A stretch of DNA of 64,000 nt from Aurifilum marmelostoma (GCA_027559495.1 JAMXSV010000015.1:496001-560000), one strand, 5' to 3'. Shown: positions 23,915 through 35,902, numbered from the stretch's first letter. Notes: a model not told the origin generated them from the sequence alone. Numbers and translations are program-made.

Positions 23915-25589
23915 AGCCAGCCAGGACTATTCATTGATTAATACAATGGTCCCCTTTGATGACCCAAGGGCAGTCCCATCAACCACGGCAGCTCTGCAGC
24001 GAGTAGCCATGACTTCTGCTCAGTACACTCTGCCAACCTCGTATATCGAGGCCCCCATCACGCCTGTGTCTGGCTCACCCGTGTCTGGCTCGCCCTACAG
24101 CGGGAGTCAGAGTCACTTTGGAGACTACCAGTCTTACAACTACCAGCAGTCTACACCTCCTGCCTTCACACAGATGCCAGCTCGAAGCCCCATGCGGCCC
24201 ACGGCTCCTCCAACACCACCTCTAGACGACGAGGACGAGGAGCATGGTGCGCACACAAACCTTAAGCTGCCACGGATGAGCGTCTCGAGCATGACAAGTA
24301 CCCCGGCCTGCGAGGCTGCCTCAGCTGCTGTGCCATCCGTCAAACTCGAGAGAGCCGGCGAGTACAGGCCGATCAAGACCTGCCCTAGATATGTCAAGAC
24401 CGACGGGTCACTCCAGTTCGAGTCGACCAAGCCCGTCGACGTCTTCTTGAGGGTAGCCCAGGGACTGGCGAGTCGGCCGAGGCAGCCTGCGCACGGCGCA
24501 GCAACGCCCGAGTCAATTGCCTCTCCTGTGCTACAAGAGGTGAGCCCCCCAGATCAATCCATTCGCAGCATTATCTTGCGTGCAGGTGCTGACATCGGGC
24601 TGTCTTCTAGGCCAAAAACTCTAGCGTGTTCAAGAAGTTCCAATGTGACATATGCCCGCAGAGATTCCAGCAGCGGGCACAGCTCAAGACGCACCAGCGG
24701 TCTCACACAGGCGAGAAACCACACGTAAGCCTGGACTTTTCCCCGGCACCCGACTCCGAGAAGATCATGTTCTAAATCATATTGCACCATAGGAATGTGA
24801 CGAATGCGGCATGCGAGTCTCGCAACCGGGCAACCTCAAGGTAAAAAATAGTTCCTCCGGTCATCCCAGTCAGCCGGCTTATTGCAGATATCTAATTCGG
24901 GCGACTTCAGGCACACAAGAGGAAGCACACAAAGGAGAAGCCGTACGGTTGTCCCACCTGCAACCTCAGATTCTCCTCCAATGGAGGCTTGAAGGTCCAC
25001 ATCAGGAACAAGCACGAATACGCACCCAAGCAGCCATGCCCAATGGAAGACTGCAGGAAGGAGTTCAGCACTATCGGCAACATGAAGGTGAGCCATGAGC
25101 ACCCGCTTCCGTCTCTGGGGGTTTCTGTTACTACAGTGCTAACCACACACCCTCGCGGTCTGCTAGGTTCACATCGGCAAGTTCCACAGCAAGGAGCTCG
25201 ATGGACATCTGAAGACCATGCTCAACTACGAATCATTCGAGGGTCTTCCCCCGAGACTCCAGTCTCTGCTGACAACACTCCTCCGCATCTACAAGAATAG
25301 CAACTGCGGTATCAAGGGACGAGGCGCCGCAGCCAGGGCCGAGAGAGAAGCCAAGCTACAGAACAACAAGCGAGATGCTCTGGCGCTGCAGGCACCGTCC
25401 ATGAACCCACTGTCGGCGCCGTGCTACGACCAGGCCCAATTCCACGGCCTGCCATGTCCCTCGCAGCCAGCCCCGCAGCCGCCTGCGGCCTTCCTCCCGT
25501 CCTCGATTCCCCACTCGCAACCCCAGGCCGTATACCATGGGCTGCCTCAGCCTACGGCCTACGGCCTAAGCTGGTCTCAGTACCACTGA
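23781..25589 (+). CDS. C2H2 zinc-finger transcription factor with Q-rich N-terminus
   Basis: Five exons (23781-24539, 24611-24724, 24793-24840, 24911-25087, 25167-25589), 506 residues; all introns are phase 0 and lie within or next to the fingers. The N-terminal half is disordered, with a poly-Gln run from a CAG tract (23881-23914), Ser/Pro-rich segments and an acidic DDEDEE patch. Four C2H2 fingers span about residues 263-375: FQCDICPQRF..H-x3-H, HECDECGMRV..H-x3-H, YGCPTCNLRF..H-x4-H and CPMEDCRKEF..H-x4-H, with TGEKP and TKEKP linkers. A conserved-looking block follows (LLRIYKNSNCGIKGRG, about 400-415), then a Pro/Gln-rich tail. It is probably a nuclear DNA-binding regulator of the group often labelled AZF1-like, but orthology is uncertain. 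ATG 23832 (MPPYQLQ) is an alternative start. It is the only gene in about 22 kb. Confidence 0.88.
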
Positions 25590-26572
25590 AAAGCCCTGGC
25601 TCACCGCATCTCAGGCACCCCCCAACAGATTGTACACCTGGTGCTTACATATATGCACGGAGCACATTGACGACAGCAAAGTGATGAATATCGGCAAACA
25701 ACACCATTTCAAAGGATTTTACGGGTACAAAAGGGAGGCGAAGCAATTCGAATCATGTTTTGGCTATCAGGTCAGACCTGCGAGCGAGTTTCCTTTTTTT
25801 TTTTCTTTTTCTCTTCCTCTTTCTTTCTTTTCCTTTCCGGTCTTTCTTTTTTGCTCTTTTTGCGCCCTTCTTCGTCTTTTTTTCCCTTCTTCCTTCTCAA
25901 TGCTTGGATGTCAAGCCTAAACCTCGAGCATGTACCACAAGCGCCAAGTTGTTCGAGCATTGCATCAACGTCCACAGCATGTACACCTCCCATAGCGATG
26001 ATATGTCCGCTGCGTCTTCAGATGGTGTTTCCTTTCCTTCTTATTCCCCTTCCTTTTCTTATCATGTATGTCACGATCTGCTGTTTCTTTTTGGATTTCC
26101 TCGTACTATGATGATCATGATCCCATACACGGCCTGATTATACTCTTGGGAAATTATGGCGAAGGCGCATGGATCTTGCAGAAGCAAGTCATGGCGTCTC
26201 GGGGCAGAAAGTGCGTACATGGGGCAAGACATGGGTGTTTGAATATGAGAGACGGGCAGGGGTGGTATGGTGGGGCTGGGGGCTCTCGCGCCGAGATGTT
26301 CACCCCCACTGGCGAGGTCAGGAAGTGATCAAAGTGACAGATTGGACAGTCTGTTGGATGGACTTCAGATTTTTGTTTTTCTTCTTCTTCTTCTTTATCT
26401 AGGTCTACAAGTCTGTTCTTGATAGTGGAAGGGAAGAGATGTGTGCGAGAGAGGGAGAGAGAGAGAGAGAACGAGGGACAAAATTGGTGTGTGTGCAGCA
26501 GGTAGCAGGCAGGCAGTTAGGCAGGCAGACAGACAGACAGAATGACTGAATTGGAGTGAACAATTCTGGCAA

Positions 26573-26650
26573 ATCATCATCATCGTCATCGTCGTCGTCG
26601 TCGTCATCATCGTCATCGTCATCACCACCACCTACACCACCACCGCCACC
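26573..26650. repeat. Imperfect (TCA/TCG/CCA)n triplet tract
   Basis: About 25 triplets alternating TCA, TCG and CCA/CAC. It lies in noncoding DNA. Confidence 0.85.
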
Positions 26651-26988
26651 GTTTTTCTTGGAAAGGGTCGATCAATTGCGGGATTACCAGGCTCCTGGGA
26701 CTGACTGTTTTCTCTTTCCTGGTTTCAGGAAGGAGGGGAGGGGAGGGGTCAGCGACGTGTTCTTCGGGCCTGACTGATCACCTGCATAAGTTTGGGCACA
26801 TGCGCACCGAGGCGAGGTACGGCCTGGACCCGCGGGACATGGGGCCATGCAACACCACCACCACCACCATCACCATCACCACCATACACCTCTCTTTCAA
26901 AACCGCCCTAGGCAAGAAAGAAAGAAAAAAAAAAATCCTTCGCGCGCGCGTCAGACAGAGAGAGAGGGGGCGATTATACACACATGCT

Positions 26989-27008
26989 CACACACACACA
27001 CACACACA
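26989..27008. repeat. (CA)n microsatellite
   Basis: Ten consecutive CA units just upstream of the ATG-like site at 27017. Confidence 0.9.
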
Positions 27009-27280
27009 TCCGTCACCATGCAGTCCTACTACAGTACGTATGCAGCTGTTTTCTCGGGCAGGGGTGGTGGATAGTTCTGGACCCCCCTCGGGTTCCTTAT
27101 TTCTCACGTACGAGAATATTGGTAGCACTATATACTATTACCAGGTAAACGATAATTCCAGGGAGGGGGGATCGTTTGGGGCTTGATCGCTACCGACGAG
27201 CTGGGAACCGTGTGAGGCATGGGTCTTGTAGGGGTTGGGGGCACACCCACTCCTTACTCTTGAGGAGGGCCAGGGACTTG

Positions 27281-27305
27281 CACACACACACACACACACA
27301 CACAC
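27281..27305. repeat. (CA)n microsatellite followed by a GA tract
   Basis: Twelve CA units, then GGGGAGAGAGAGAG within 20 bases. Confidence 0.9.
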
Positions 27306-27804
27306 GGGGAGAGAGAGAGAGAGAACAAGGCTTGAGGGTGTGAGAATGTGTGGTACCGTGTGGCCCACCCACTCAACCTCAGTCGGTGGTGTGCTTCCAG
27401 ACCAGCTCACCCAAGGCATCATGATCAGGCTTGGGGGGGGGCAATGAGAACAATGTGTGCCCTCTCCCAACCATGATGGATCCACCAGCAGCAGAAACAC
27501 AGTAAGTAGTATTCCCCACACATGTGCTTACCCCCTTCTCTCACACATGGTACGTACACAGATACCACCATGCCAACCAGAATATGCATCCTCTGTATAT
27601 CTCTCACCCCTAACGGAGATTTTCCCAGCCCCTACTACCACTACACCATACGCAACATATTATTGGGGAACAAAAATGCAGTGTTACCTGCATCGCACTC
27701 GGTTCCGACGTAGCAGCAGAAAAAGGAAATTTCCTCGCGCGTGGCTGCCCAACGTCACACAGGCACGGGAAAGAAGAAAAAAAAAAATTTCCCCACCGCG
27801 GCAC

Positions 27805-27808
<4 letters not shown>

Positions 27809-27836
<28 letters not shown>
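27809..27836. repeat. (AG)n microsatellite
   Basis: Fourteen AG units in noncoding DNA. Confidence 0.9.
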
Positions 27837-27839
<3 letters not shown>

Positions 27840-28992
27840 CGGGCATGCATGGAAGCAGGAAATTTTTCTTGACACCATGACGTTCGGTTCGAGGATGTGT
27901 AATGTTGCACTTGGAAATGCTTTAGTGTACTTTTTTTTGAGGGTGTGGGGTGGGGGGGGGGGGGGTGAGGGGCGTGGGCGGTATGAAGTGACTGAGATGC
28001 ATGGGGGGGGGGGTTTTTTTCGATCTGATCAGAGTCAGAATCAGAGTGCTGACCAACCTTTTTTTTTCTCTTTTCTTTCCTTTTCTTCTTGATGGTAGTT
28101 CATTAACGGGTAGATGAGAGAAACAGAGAGAAAAAGAAAGAAATAGACAGATGGATTGGTAGAAAGAGAGAGAAGTCGAGCTGGGGAGAGACAGACGCGG
28201 TCTGGCCAAGATAGTTTGAGGTGGTGAGGGGGGGGGCGGGTGCGTGGGCAGCGGCAATACGGCGCCACTAGCCACAGATTGAAAGTGCTAGAAAGAAAAG
28301 ACTGAAGAGAGAAGAGAGAAAGAAAAAAAGGAAAAAAAAGGTTGCGGGCACTCCCTCTTGCAGATTAGCGAGATCCGATGGGAGGAGGGGGGGGGGGGAG
28401 GAGGGGGCGTGGGCGGTATCTGGTCATGGTCAAGTGAAGGTGGTGGTTGGGTTTGTCATATTGAGCTCCGGTAGTTTGCCCACCATCCCATCCCCAGACA
28501 GAAAAAGAAAAAAAAAAATATCAATCAGAAGAAAGGAAGTGCCCCCCGCCCCCCCTCTCACCTACTTTTCAAGCTCCCCTGCAAAGACACACCTGGTCCG
28601 GGAGTAAAGTAACAAATAAATAGATTACTCAAATAAACAGAAATCCAAAACTAAGGCATATCAGAGGAGCGGGGGGGGCGGACAACATGGGAAGAAGAAG
28701 AAGAAGGAAAGGAAGATGTAATTTACCACAACCATATAGACCATCGAATGACAGGCTACTACCGTTTTGTGGCTTGCGAGACTAAGCAAAAGCCGCCAGG
28801 GTCGGGGAGAAAGACGGGGGGGGGGGGGGGAAACCAAATGGTCTGCTTAGACCCGTGGCGACGACGGGACGAAGGGTGGGCGTGGTCTGGGTTCCCGGCA
28901 TCTAAATCGGGTAATCCTTGGGGGTTGCTTGGCCTTTTCTTTTTACTACAAGTAGGTGGGGGGAGGGGTCTCGGATCGCCAGAGACTTCAAG

Positions 28993-29014
28993 TTTTTTTT
29001 TTTTTTTTTTTTTT
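28993..29014. repeat. Poly-T run (22 T)
   Basis: Uninterrupted run of T. Read on the minus strand it is a poly-A run, but no polyadenylated retroelement is recognisable beside it. Confidence 0.9.
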
Positions 29015-31266
29015 CCTTCCTCTCCCTCTGTCATTTATTTCTTTCCTACCCCCCCTCTCTCTCTCCTAGGCTGTACATGCATGTATCTGCAGCTACTGCA
29101 CGTACTACACATGTAAATGAGACGCGCGGAAAGGGGGAGGATGGTTAGCCCCACTGACTGCTGCAGTGCTGCGCTGTAAAGCAGTAAGCTAATTATGTAT
29201 GTACAGCATGCACCTAAGTAGGACAGGGGGTGGGGGAGGAAGGAGGAAGGAGGGAGACGGCAAGGCTCTGACAGTGGTTCAAGGAAGAGAAGGAGGTGGG
29301 GCGGGGGAGGGGGTGTCTGTTTATCAGTCGAGGTTCCCAAAGTAGACGATACTTTTTGTTCTTATTTCTTGTCCAAAGTACAGTACTTGGGGGATGGAAC
29401 AGGTCCCTCCCTACCATCCCGCTCCCCCCACCCAACCCTTTCCCCGGAAGCTTGCAGGTTGCAGCCGGTATGCCGCCAACACCAAGGGCCCCATTGGGAG
29501 AGGGAAGAGAAGGGGAACCATCTTCTTCTTCTGGTGTGGGGCTCAGCGGTTTGGCGTCATGTCCTCCCCCTCCCACACTCCGATATGCCGCATCAACTTG
29601 AATGCAAGGCGAAGAGGGTGAGGAGGGGGGGGGGGCGTGGGTGAAAAGAGCTCGAAAACAAGGCGAACGGACGTTACTCTCGGTGCCATGCATTGCATAT
29701 ACACGGCCCTCTCTATTTCTTCAGATCATGATGACAATAGGTGGACAGAGACAAAGACAGACAGACACGCAGCAGGACCCCATAGGACGGGAAGAGGCGA
29801 TCACCAGATCGGACTGACAACTCACCTACATGAGCATTGCATCAGGGATCGCCACTCTGGGGAGGCGAAGCGCATGACGCCCTGCCCTCTTCTTTGTCTC
29901 CTTATTCCTCATACGTTCATCTCCCACCCCCTCTCGTTCTCCCTCACCGCCTCATGCTAGCATCCAGGAAGAAGAAGAAGAACAAAAAGAAGTAATTCTA
30001 GGGAGGGAGGGGGGAGGGGGGAAGGGGGAAAAAAAAAAAATATGGGGTAGAGGTGCAGGAGTCCTGCAGGCCAGGGTTACGTCTGTACCACTCACCCAGT
30101 GCCAACACATCAGGGAAAAAGAAGTCGTCCAATTCCAAAAAGAAAAAAGTTGATCAAACACGCCAATACATGATGCGATGCAACCACATATTGCAACGGG
30201 ATTTCACGGCCTGACTGCTACCATCGCTTCTCAACACGAGGTGGACGATGCCTCACCGCTGCCGCGCGCGGGCCAGTAGGGGGAGAACATGTGCCTACCA
30301 GGCATGAGTAGGTCGTCCAAAAATAGAAACCCTTGAACCTGTCTTGTCTTTCTGTGCCGCTTTCTTCTCACACACACTCTCTCTCTTGCTGGTGGCATGC
30401 AGGAGCGGCAGCAGGGCGGAGAAAGAGTCAAGGGGAGGGGATAAAAAAAGGAAGAAGCGACACACGGCACATTCATGCGAGCTGTTTGGCCGTTCGCGGG
30501 GCCGTACGTAGCTTGCATACAGCGCCCAACACCATGAGGTACATTGGGGCTTTTTTGTGCGAAGAAGTAAGAAGAAAAAAAAAGACGAGAAAGGAGCCGC
30601 TGCAACCAAAATGTACATGTCACAATAGACTCGCAGACCATGCCATTGTCCTTCACCGTTTTTTGCCGCCCGCTTGGGAGAAAGATGCATGCGTGCCCCC
30701 TCGATGCCCCTCCTCCTCCTCCTCCTCCTCCTCCCAGCCCACCCCCCCCCCCCCCAACCCCGGAACTGGTCTGGACGGGAAATTTAGATTTCTCAACTGC
30801 ATACGCACAGATGTTTTATGTTGTCGACCGATCCATCTTCGATTTTCCCGTCCCGTATCCACAAGGACAACGACCGGGTGGCGGATGCGCTGGCAAGGTA
30901 CCATGATCCTGAACGTGCATCCGGCATAATGTCGCCTGAATAGACGCGGGCGGGGGGCCGGGACGGGGGGGGGGTGAGGAGGAGGGACGTAGAGAGATAG
31001 AGCCAGGGCTAGCGAGTAGCTGCTGTCACTCTCTGGATGGTGGAGACGTGGTATGTTGTGTAGGTTTTTCCAAGGGCACCCCCTCCCTTTTCCGGGCCTG
31101 GACGCGAGTGTATGAGCCCAAACTAGACTGACCATTTTTTCCCTCCCCTGACAGTTTTCTCTCTGTCAACATGGCAGACATGTCCGCCCAGCCCGCCTTA
31201 CAGCCCTAGCCGTAGACAGAGATAGTCTTCCCCCCCCAGCTCGTCCATATTGTCGCGTTCCCCCAA

Positions 31267-31285
31267 CCCCCCCCCCCCCCCCCCC
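31267..31285. repeat. Poly-C run (19 C)
   Basis: The longest C run in the window, about 550 bp downstream of the urm1 stop codon. Confidence 0.9.
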
Positions 31286-31833
31286 ACACACAGACCACCA
31301 GCTTCTTTCTCATATGGTCCAACGCTGGCCAGTAGTGCATGTCTGAGACATATGCACAGGCGGTACGGATTGCTGCGGTGCTCTTCCGGACCAAGGCCAT
31401 GATGGCGGGAGGGGTACAAGGCAGATGACACGGCCGAGACAAGAGTATCTTTTTCCCGTCGCTTTTCCTCTCTAGTCCCGCCCCCCAAGTTTGTCCGCAG
31501 CGGGACCAGAGAAACCCTCTCGACCAGGGCAGACCGTCACAAACCCATCGGCACACGGAACCCTGCCCGGAGGGCGAGGACGAGGACAAGGAGGTTGGAA
31601 AAAGGGGGGGGGGGGGGCGGGGGCAGGGTGTGACTCCATCTGGCTCGTCAGGTCGTAATCGTAGTGTGCGGTCGGCGACCAGGTCGTACGTCGTTTTGCC
31701 TGGTAGATCCGGCTGACCGCATACACACCCACGCCCACATTCCACTTCCCCCTTCCTTTTCCTCTTTTTCCATCCCACTCCCACCTAGTGGACGACGGAA
31801 GCCCATCACCGGCAGCCCCTGCCCCCAGAAACA

Positions 31834-32518
31834 CTAGCCTCCATGTAAGGTGGAGACGAAGAGGATGTTGTCACCGCTCTTGACCTCATAGGCCTCCTCG
31901 CCCTCGAGCTCCCAGTCGGCATCGTTGATCAGGACCAGGATGCCCGGACGGCTGCAGGGTACGTTTAGTACTGAGATCACTCTTGAGAATGGGCTGGCCA
32001 AGTCGGCGGCGGCGACATGGGACCCCCCTTCCCCCAGAAACAAGGCGGAAGGGGAGAGGCGGCGTGGGAAGATCGCAATAACGTACATGTGATGGTCCAG
32101 GACAAAGAGTTCCTGGCGGCTGTCCCTCATGACGTTCTCGCAGAGGTAGCGTATGAGGTGGGCGATGGTCACAGGCCTGCCGTCCTCGCCACGGGCTGGG
32201 ATGGCGAGCTGGTGGTGGCGCTGGTCCGAGAAGAGCATCTCCAGGCCGCCCCTGGAAGACAGTGTAGGCCATGTCAGTATGTGGGTGTTCGTTCATTCAT
32301 GACTCCTCTTGTCCTCTGGGGCATGGCCCGTATGAATACTGTGTTCGTGTGTGTCTCTTGTGATGCAGCGGGTGAAGGGGGAGGGGGAGAGGGGAGAGAA
32401 GATGAAGGGACGCATTGGACAAGAACCAGCAGCCTTTGATGTGGACTCACGTAAACTCGACGGTGATGGCCAGCTCTTGGGGCGGAGTCGTCTCTGTCGC
32501 TCCATCTGTGTCCGCCAT
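31834..32518 (-). CDS. urm1: Urm1, ubiquitin-related modifier / sulfur carrier
   Basis: Exons 32451-32518, 32087-32251 and 31834-31951, 116 residues. The product ends in the obligatory Gly-Gly (STLHGG, then TAG). Diagnostic segments are GGLEMLF near the N-terminus, RPGILVLINDADWELEGE and SGDNILFVSTLHGG. Urm1 is thiocarboxylated by its E1 (Uba4) and donates sulfur for the 2-thio group of wobble U34 in cytosolic Lys, Glu and Gln tRNAs; it can also be conjugated to proteins. Intron 1 (199 bp, GTGAGT) and intron 2 (135 bp, GTACGT) fix the junctions EFT-GGLEM and LDHHI-RPG. Intron 2 is a multiple of three without a stop, so retention would insert 45 residues. The ATG abuts an ATC/ATG triplet tract (32517-32540), an unusual leader. 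It is divergent from elp2. Confidence 0.95.
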
Positions 32519-33103
32519 GATGATGATGATGATGATGATGACCTTTGCTCCCCCCCTTTTTTTTTTTTCCTTCCTTTTTTTCTCTTCCCCTCTCCGCAAT
32601 CAAGTCTCCCTCTGCTACTGCTGCTGTCCTTCTTGTGTTATCCTGCACAGACAGACATGCAGTTTCTCGTCGATGTTGATTTTATGTTGAGGCTCTGCGG
32701 GTGTCCTTGTCGTAGTTGGGAAGCTTATGGGTCGAGAGGGACTCGCTACCACCCAGAGACCATCAGAGGTTGACGACGGGCTGCGGGTTGGCTGCACAGT
32801 GCGAGTCTCCACACTGTGCCGCTCAAAATTTGGGCATCTCAACTCCAACCACAAACCTCACCCAGCATCGCCAGAATTCCACACGACAACGAATAGCAGA
32901 TCTCTGTAAAAGAAAACATCTGTTGAATCACACATGACCTGTCAGTCATCATCTCACCTGCTGTGTTAATCCAAAAATCAAGCGCTGGGTAGGGAATTCC
33001 GAGCCCAATGTGAGACAGAAGAAAAGCGGCCCCACTGCAGAATTATGAAAAGAGCCCCGACAAGATCCATCTCGACCAGGAAAAAAGAGGTGAACGATAA
33101 GTC
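32519..33103. promoter_or_regulatory. 585-bp divergent upstream region of urm1 and elp2
   Basis: Both start codons face away from this segment, so it should hold both promoters. On the urm1 side are a CAT-type triplet tract (32517-32540) and a poly-T/pyrimidine stretch (32554-32590). The elp2 side is A/G-rich near its ATG. I see no named binding site. Confidence 0.6.
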
Positions 33104-35902
33104 ATGGGAGACGTCAAGGTGGACGTCGAGTACCTCTCCATAGGCGCCAACAGACAGACGGCCGCTGGGGACTGGAGTGTCGACGGCACTGTTGCCTTTG
33201 GGGCAGACACAAACATTGCGTTATGGAAACCAAATGTGAGAGACAAACAAGACGAGATGGCCCCTTGGATTTGTTGTTGGCAAGAGGAGACGCACCATGG
33301 CTAATACCTGTTTCTTATACTTTGTCCCAGGACCCAACACCAAGGGGGATATACAGGCTCCTCAGCGGACACAAGGACCTCGTCAAGGCCGTCAAGTTCC
33401 TACCACCATCATCCACAGCAGGAGACGGAGCTGAACACGGCGTCACACACCTCCTCAGCGGCGGTGATGACAAGTCTATCAAGCTGTGGAGGCTCGAGGC
33501 CCAGAAGGACAGCGCAGAATGCGTCCAGACCGCTCTGGAGCACACAGCGCCCGTCAACTGCATCGCGACCTTGACCAGCCGACAGGGCGGCGAGGGCGGT
33601 ACCATCTTCGCCACCGGTGCAGCAGACGCGACGGTCAGGATATGGCACTTTGACGGCACCGCCATCAGGGTCCTCCAGGTCATCAAGACAGCCACCCCAA
33701 AGTACTTCCCCCTCGCCGTCTCCCCTCAGCCCCCTCGGCAGCGATGGCAGCACCTTCATCCTGGCCTCTGCCGGGACGAGGGACATCGTCCAGATCTACA
33801 CAGGCTCCCTCACCGTCACCACCACTTCGCCCTCCTCATCTCCAACCACCAACTTCGCCCTCAGCGCCACCCTCACCGGTCACGAGGGCTGGATCCGCTC
33901 CCTCGACTTCACGCCCGAGCTACCCAGCGACCCCTCATGCGACCTCCTCCTCGCCTCGGCCAGCCAGGACAAGTACATCCGCCTCTGGCGCGTCCACGCC
34001 GGCTCCGAGCTGCCCGCCCAGGCCGCCACCGCCTCAGACCCGACCGTGGGCGCCTACCTCCCCGGCCGGTCACCCAGCAACAAGGCCCACCGCTTCAGGG
34101 CCGGCATCGAGGGCGCGCAGCAGGACTACTCTGTCACCTTCGAGTCGCTCCTCTTCAACCACGACGACTGGATCTACAGCGCCAGGTGGCATACGGGCCG
34201 CGGTGCCTCCTCATCCTCCTCCTCCTCCTCAGCCCAGCCGCAGCTCCTGTCCACCTCGGCAGACAACTCCCTCGCCGTCTGGGAGGCAGACCCGTCCTCG
34301 GGCATCTGGGTGACCACGGCGCGGCTGGGCGAGATCTCGCGCGAGAAGGGCGCCACGACAGCCACAGGGAGCATCGGCGGCTTCTGGACAGGCCTGTGGT
34401 CGCCATCCGGGACCTCGATCCTCACACTCGGCCGCACGGGCTCCTGGCGCCGCTGGGACTGGGACCGCAGCCTACCCTCGGGCCCCGCCTGGGTCCAGAA
34501 CATTGCCGTGTCAGGCCACGTCCGCCCCGTCAACGGCATCGCCTGGTCCCGCCCTGACGGCAACGGCAGCGATAGCGGCGGCGGCAGCAGCAGCTACCTG
34601 CTCTCCACGAGCGCCGACCAGACGACCCGCCTACACGCGCGCTGGCAGGACCACGGCACGTGGCACGAGATGGCCCGCCCCCAGATCCACGGCTACGACC
34701 TGAACTGCATCGACGCCCTGTCCGGCACCCGGTTCGTCTCCGGCGCCGACGAGAAGCTCATGCGCGTCTTCGACCAGCCGCGGGCCGTGGCGAGGCTGCT
34801 GCACGCCGTCGCGGGCATCGGCTCCGCCCCGGACGCCAGCCTGCCCGACGCCGCCAACATGCCCGTCCTCGGGCTCAGCAACAAGGCCACGGTCGACGAT
34901 GATGACAACGACGAGGACGCTGCTGCTGCTGCCGCCGCTGACACCCCCGTTGCCGACGATCCCGAGAACCGCCCCCCCCTCGAGGAAGCCCTGTCGCGGC
35001 ACACGCTGTGGCCCGAGGTCGAGAAGCTGTACGGCCACGGCTACGAGCTGTCCTGCCTGGCCGCGAGCCACGACGGCCGCCTGGTGGCCAGCGCCTGCCG
35101 CGCCAGCAGCCTCAACCACGCCGTCGTCCGCCTGTTCGAGACGGACCGCTGGACCGAGCTGCGGCCCCCGCTGGCCGCGCACTCGCTGACCGCCACCCGG
35201 CTGCGCTTCAGCGGGGACGACAGGTACCTGCTGAGCGTGGGCCGCGACAGGCAGTGGGCCGTCTTTGAGAGGCGGGAGAAGGAGGAGGAGGCTGGCGGGT
35301 ATGAGCTGCTGCAGGCCGAGCCCAAGGGTCACACGAGGATGATCCTCGATGCCGCCTGGGCACCATCGCCTGTGTCTGGGTCTGCAGCGCAGCAGCGCAG
35401 GATCTTCGCCACGGCGGGGAGAGACAAGAACATCAAGGTCTGGCTGATGATGAAGCAAGACGGCGGCAGGTTCAGGCTCGCCACGACCATCGCCTGCGAC
35501 CAGCCCGTCACGGCCGTCGACTTCCTAGACAGGCCTGACGATGCTGAGGGCGGACTCGTGCTGGCCTCGGGCAGCGAGGCGGGCAAGATCAGCATACATG
35601 TCCTCAAGGTGAACGATGACGGGGCCGAGAACGTGTCTGTCGACTCGACGACGTCGACACTTCAGCCAGAGTAAGTCCCCCGGTGCAAATCTACATATAT
35701 ACATAACACCCTATTGTTATTCCTGGAGACAAGAGAACCACATGTAACTGACCTTGACAAACCCAGACTCTGCCTTCCCAAAGCCGTCTTGCAGCTCGCA
35801 TGGCGACCACCAGCCGGCGCGGACAAGGCCGAGGACGGACACGAGCTCGCCATAGCAGGCGACGACAGCTCCCTGCGGATCTACAGAGTCAGGAACATAT
35901 GA
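33104..35902 (+). CDS. elp2: Elongator complex subunit Elp2 (WD40), one frameshift
   Basis: Exons 33104-33235, 33331-35670 and 35767-35902; about 868 residues once one C is removed from the four-C run at 33722-33725. The shift restores FPLAVSLSPLGSDGSTFILA across the joint, and total exon length is 3n+1, as a single extra base predicts. The protein is built of WD40 repeats (LLSGHKDLVKAVKF, LLSGGDDKSIKLW, FATGAADATVRIW, LTGHEGWIRSLDF, KYIRLWRVHAG, FATAGRDKNIKVW and others), consistent with the two seven-bladed propellers of Elp2. Elp2 is a scaffold of the Elp123 half of Elongator, which builds the cm5/mcm5 side chain at tRNA wobble U34. An acidic low-complexity loop (DDDNDEDAAAAAA) interrupts the second half. 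Intron branch GCTAATAC is clear at about 33300. Minus-strand frames inside are shadows. Confidence 0.92.

Larger units (their letters stand above)
25590..31833. other. 6.2-kb microsatellite-rich region without a supported gene
   Basis: It starts with the 3' flank of the C2H2 gene, including a strongly T-rich tract at 25793-25890. It then contains many simple repeats: TCA/TCG triplets (26573-26650), CA tracts (26989-27008, 27281-27305), GA tracts (27809-27836 and others), poly-T (28993-29014), poly-C (31267-31285) and numerous G runs. Frames here are translations of repeats. A start-like context at 27017 (MQSYY followed by GTACGT) could open a tiny spliced gene, but I could not build a convincing continuation. 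Confidence 0.55.

Noticed and set aside
26556..26777. Poly-Ser/Pro small protein in the triplet tract
   Set aside because: Direct translation of a microsatellite without flanking coding sequence.
27017..27515. Possible tiny spliced gene starting MQSYY with GTACGT donor
   Set aside because: Candidate second exons give short peptides without a conserved pattern; not enough to call a gene.
28993..29014. Poly-T run as the tail of a LINE or processed element
   Set aside because: No adjacent reverse-transcriptase remnant or target-site duplication could be seen.
33223..34557. 444-codon plus-strand frame over elp2
   Set aside because: Part of it is the true exon 2 start; after 33725 it is out of frame (His/Arg/Pro-rich) and is a by-product of the +1 shift.
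34631..35458. 275-codon minus-strand frame inside elp2
   Set aside because: Mirror of GC-rich third positions in the WD40 coding strand; no independent motif.
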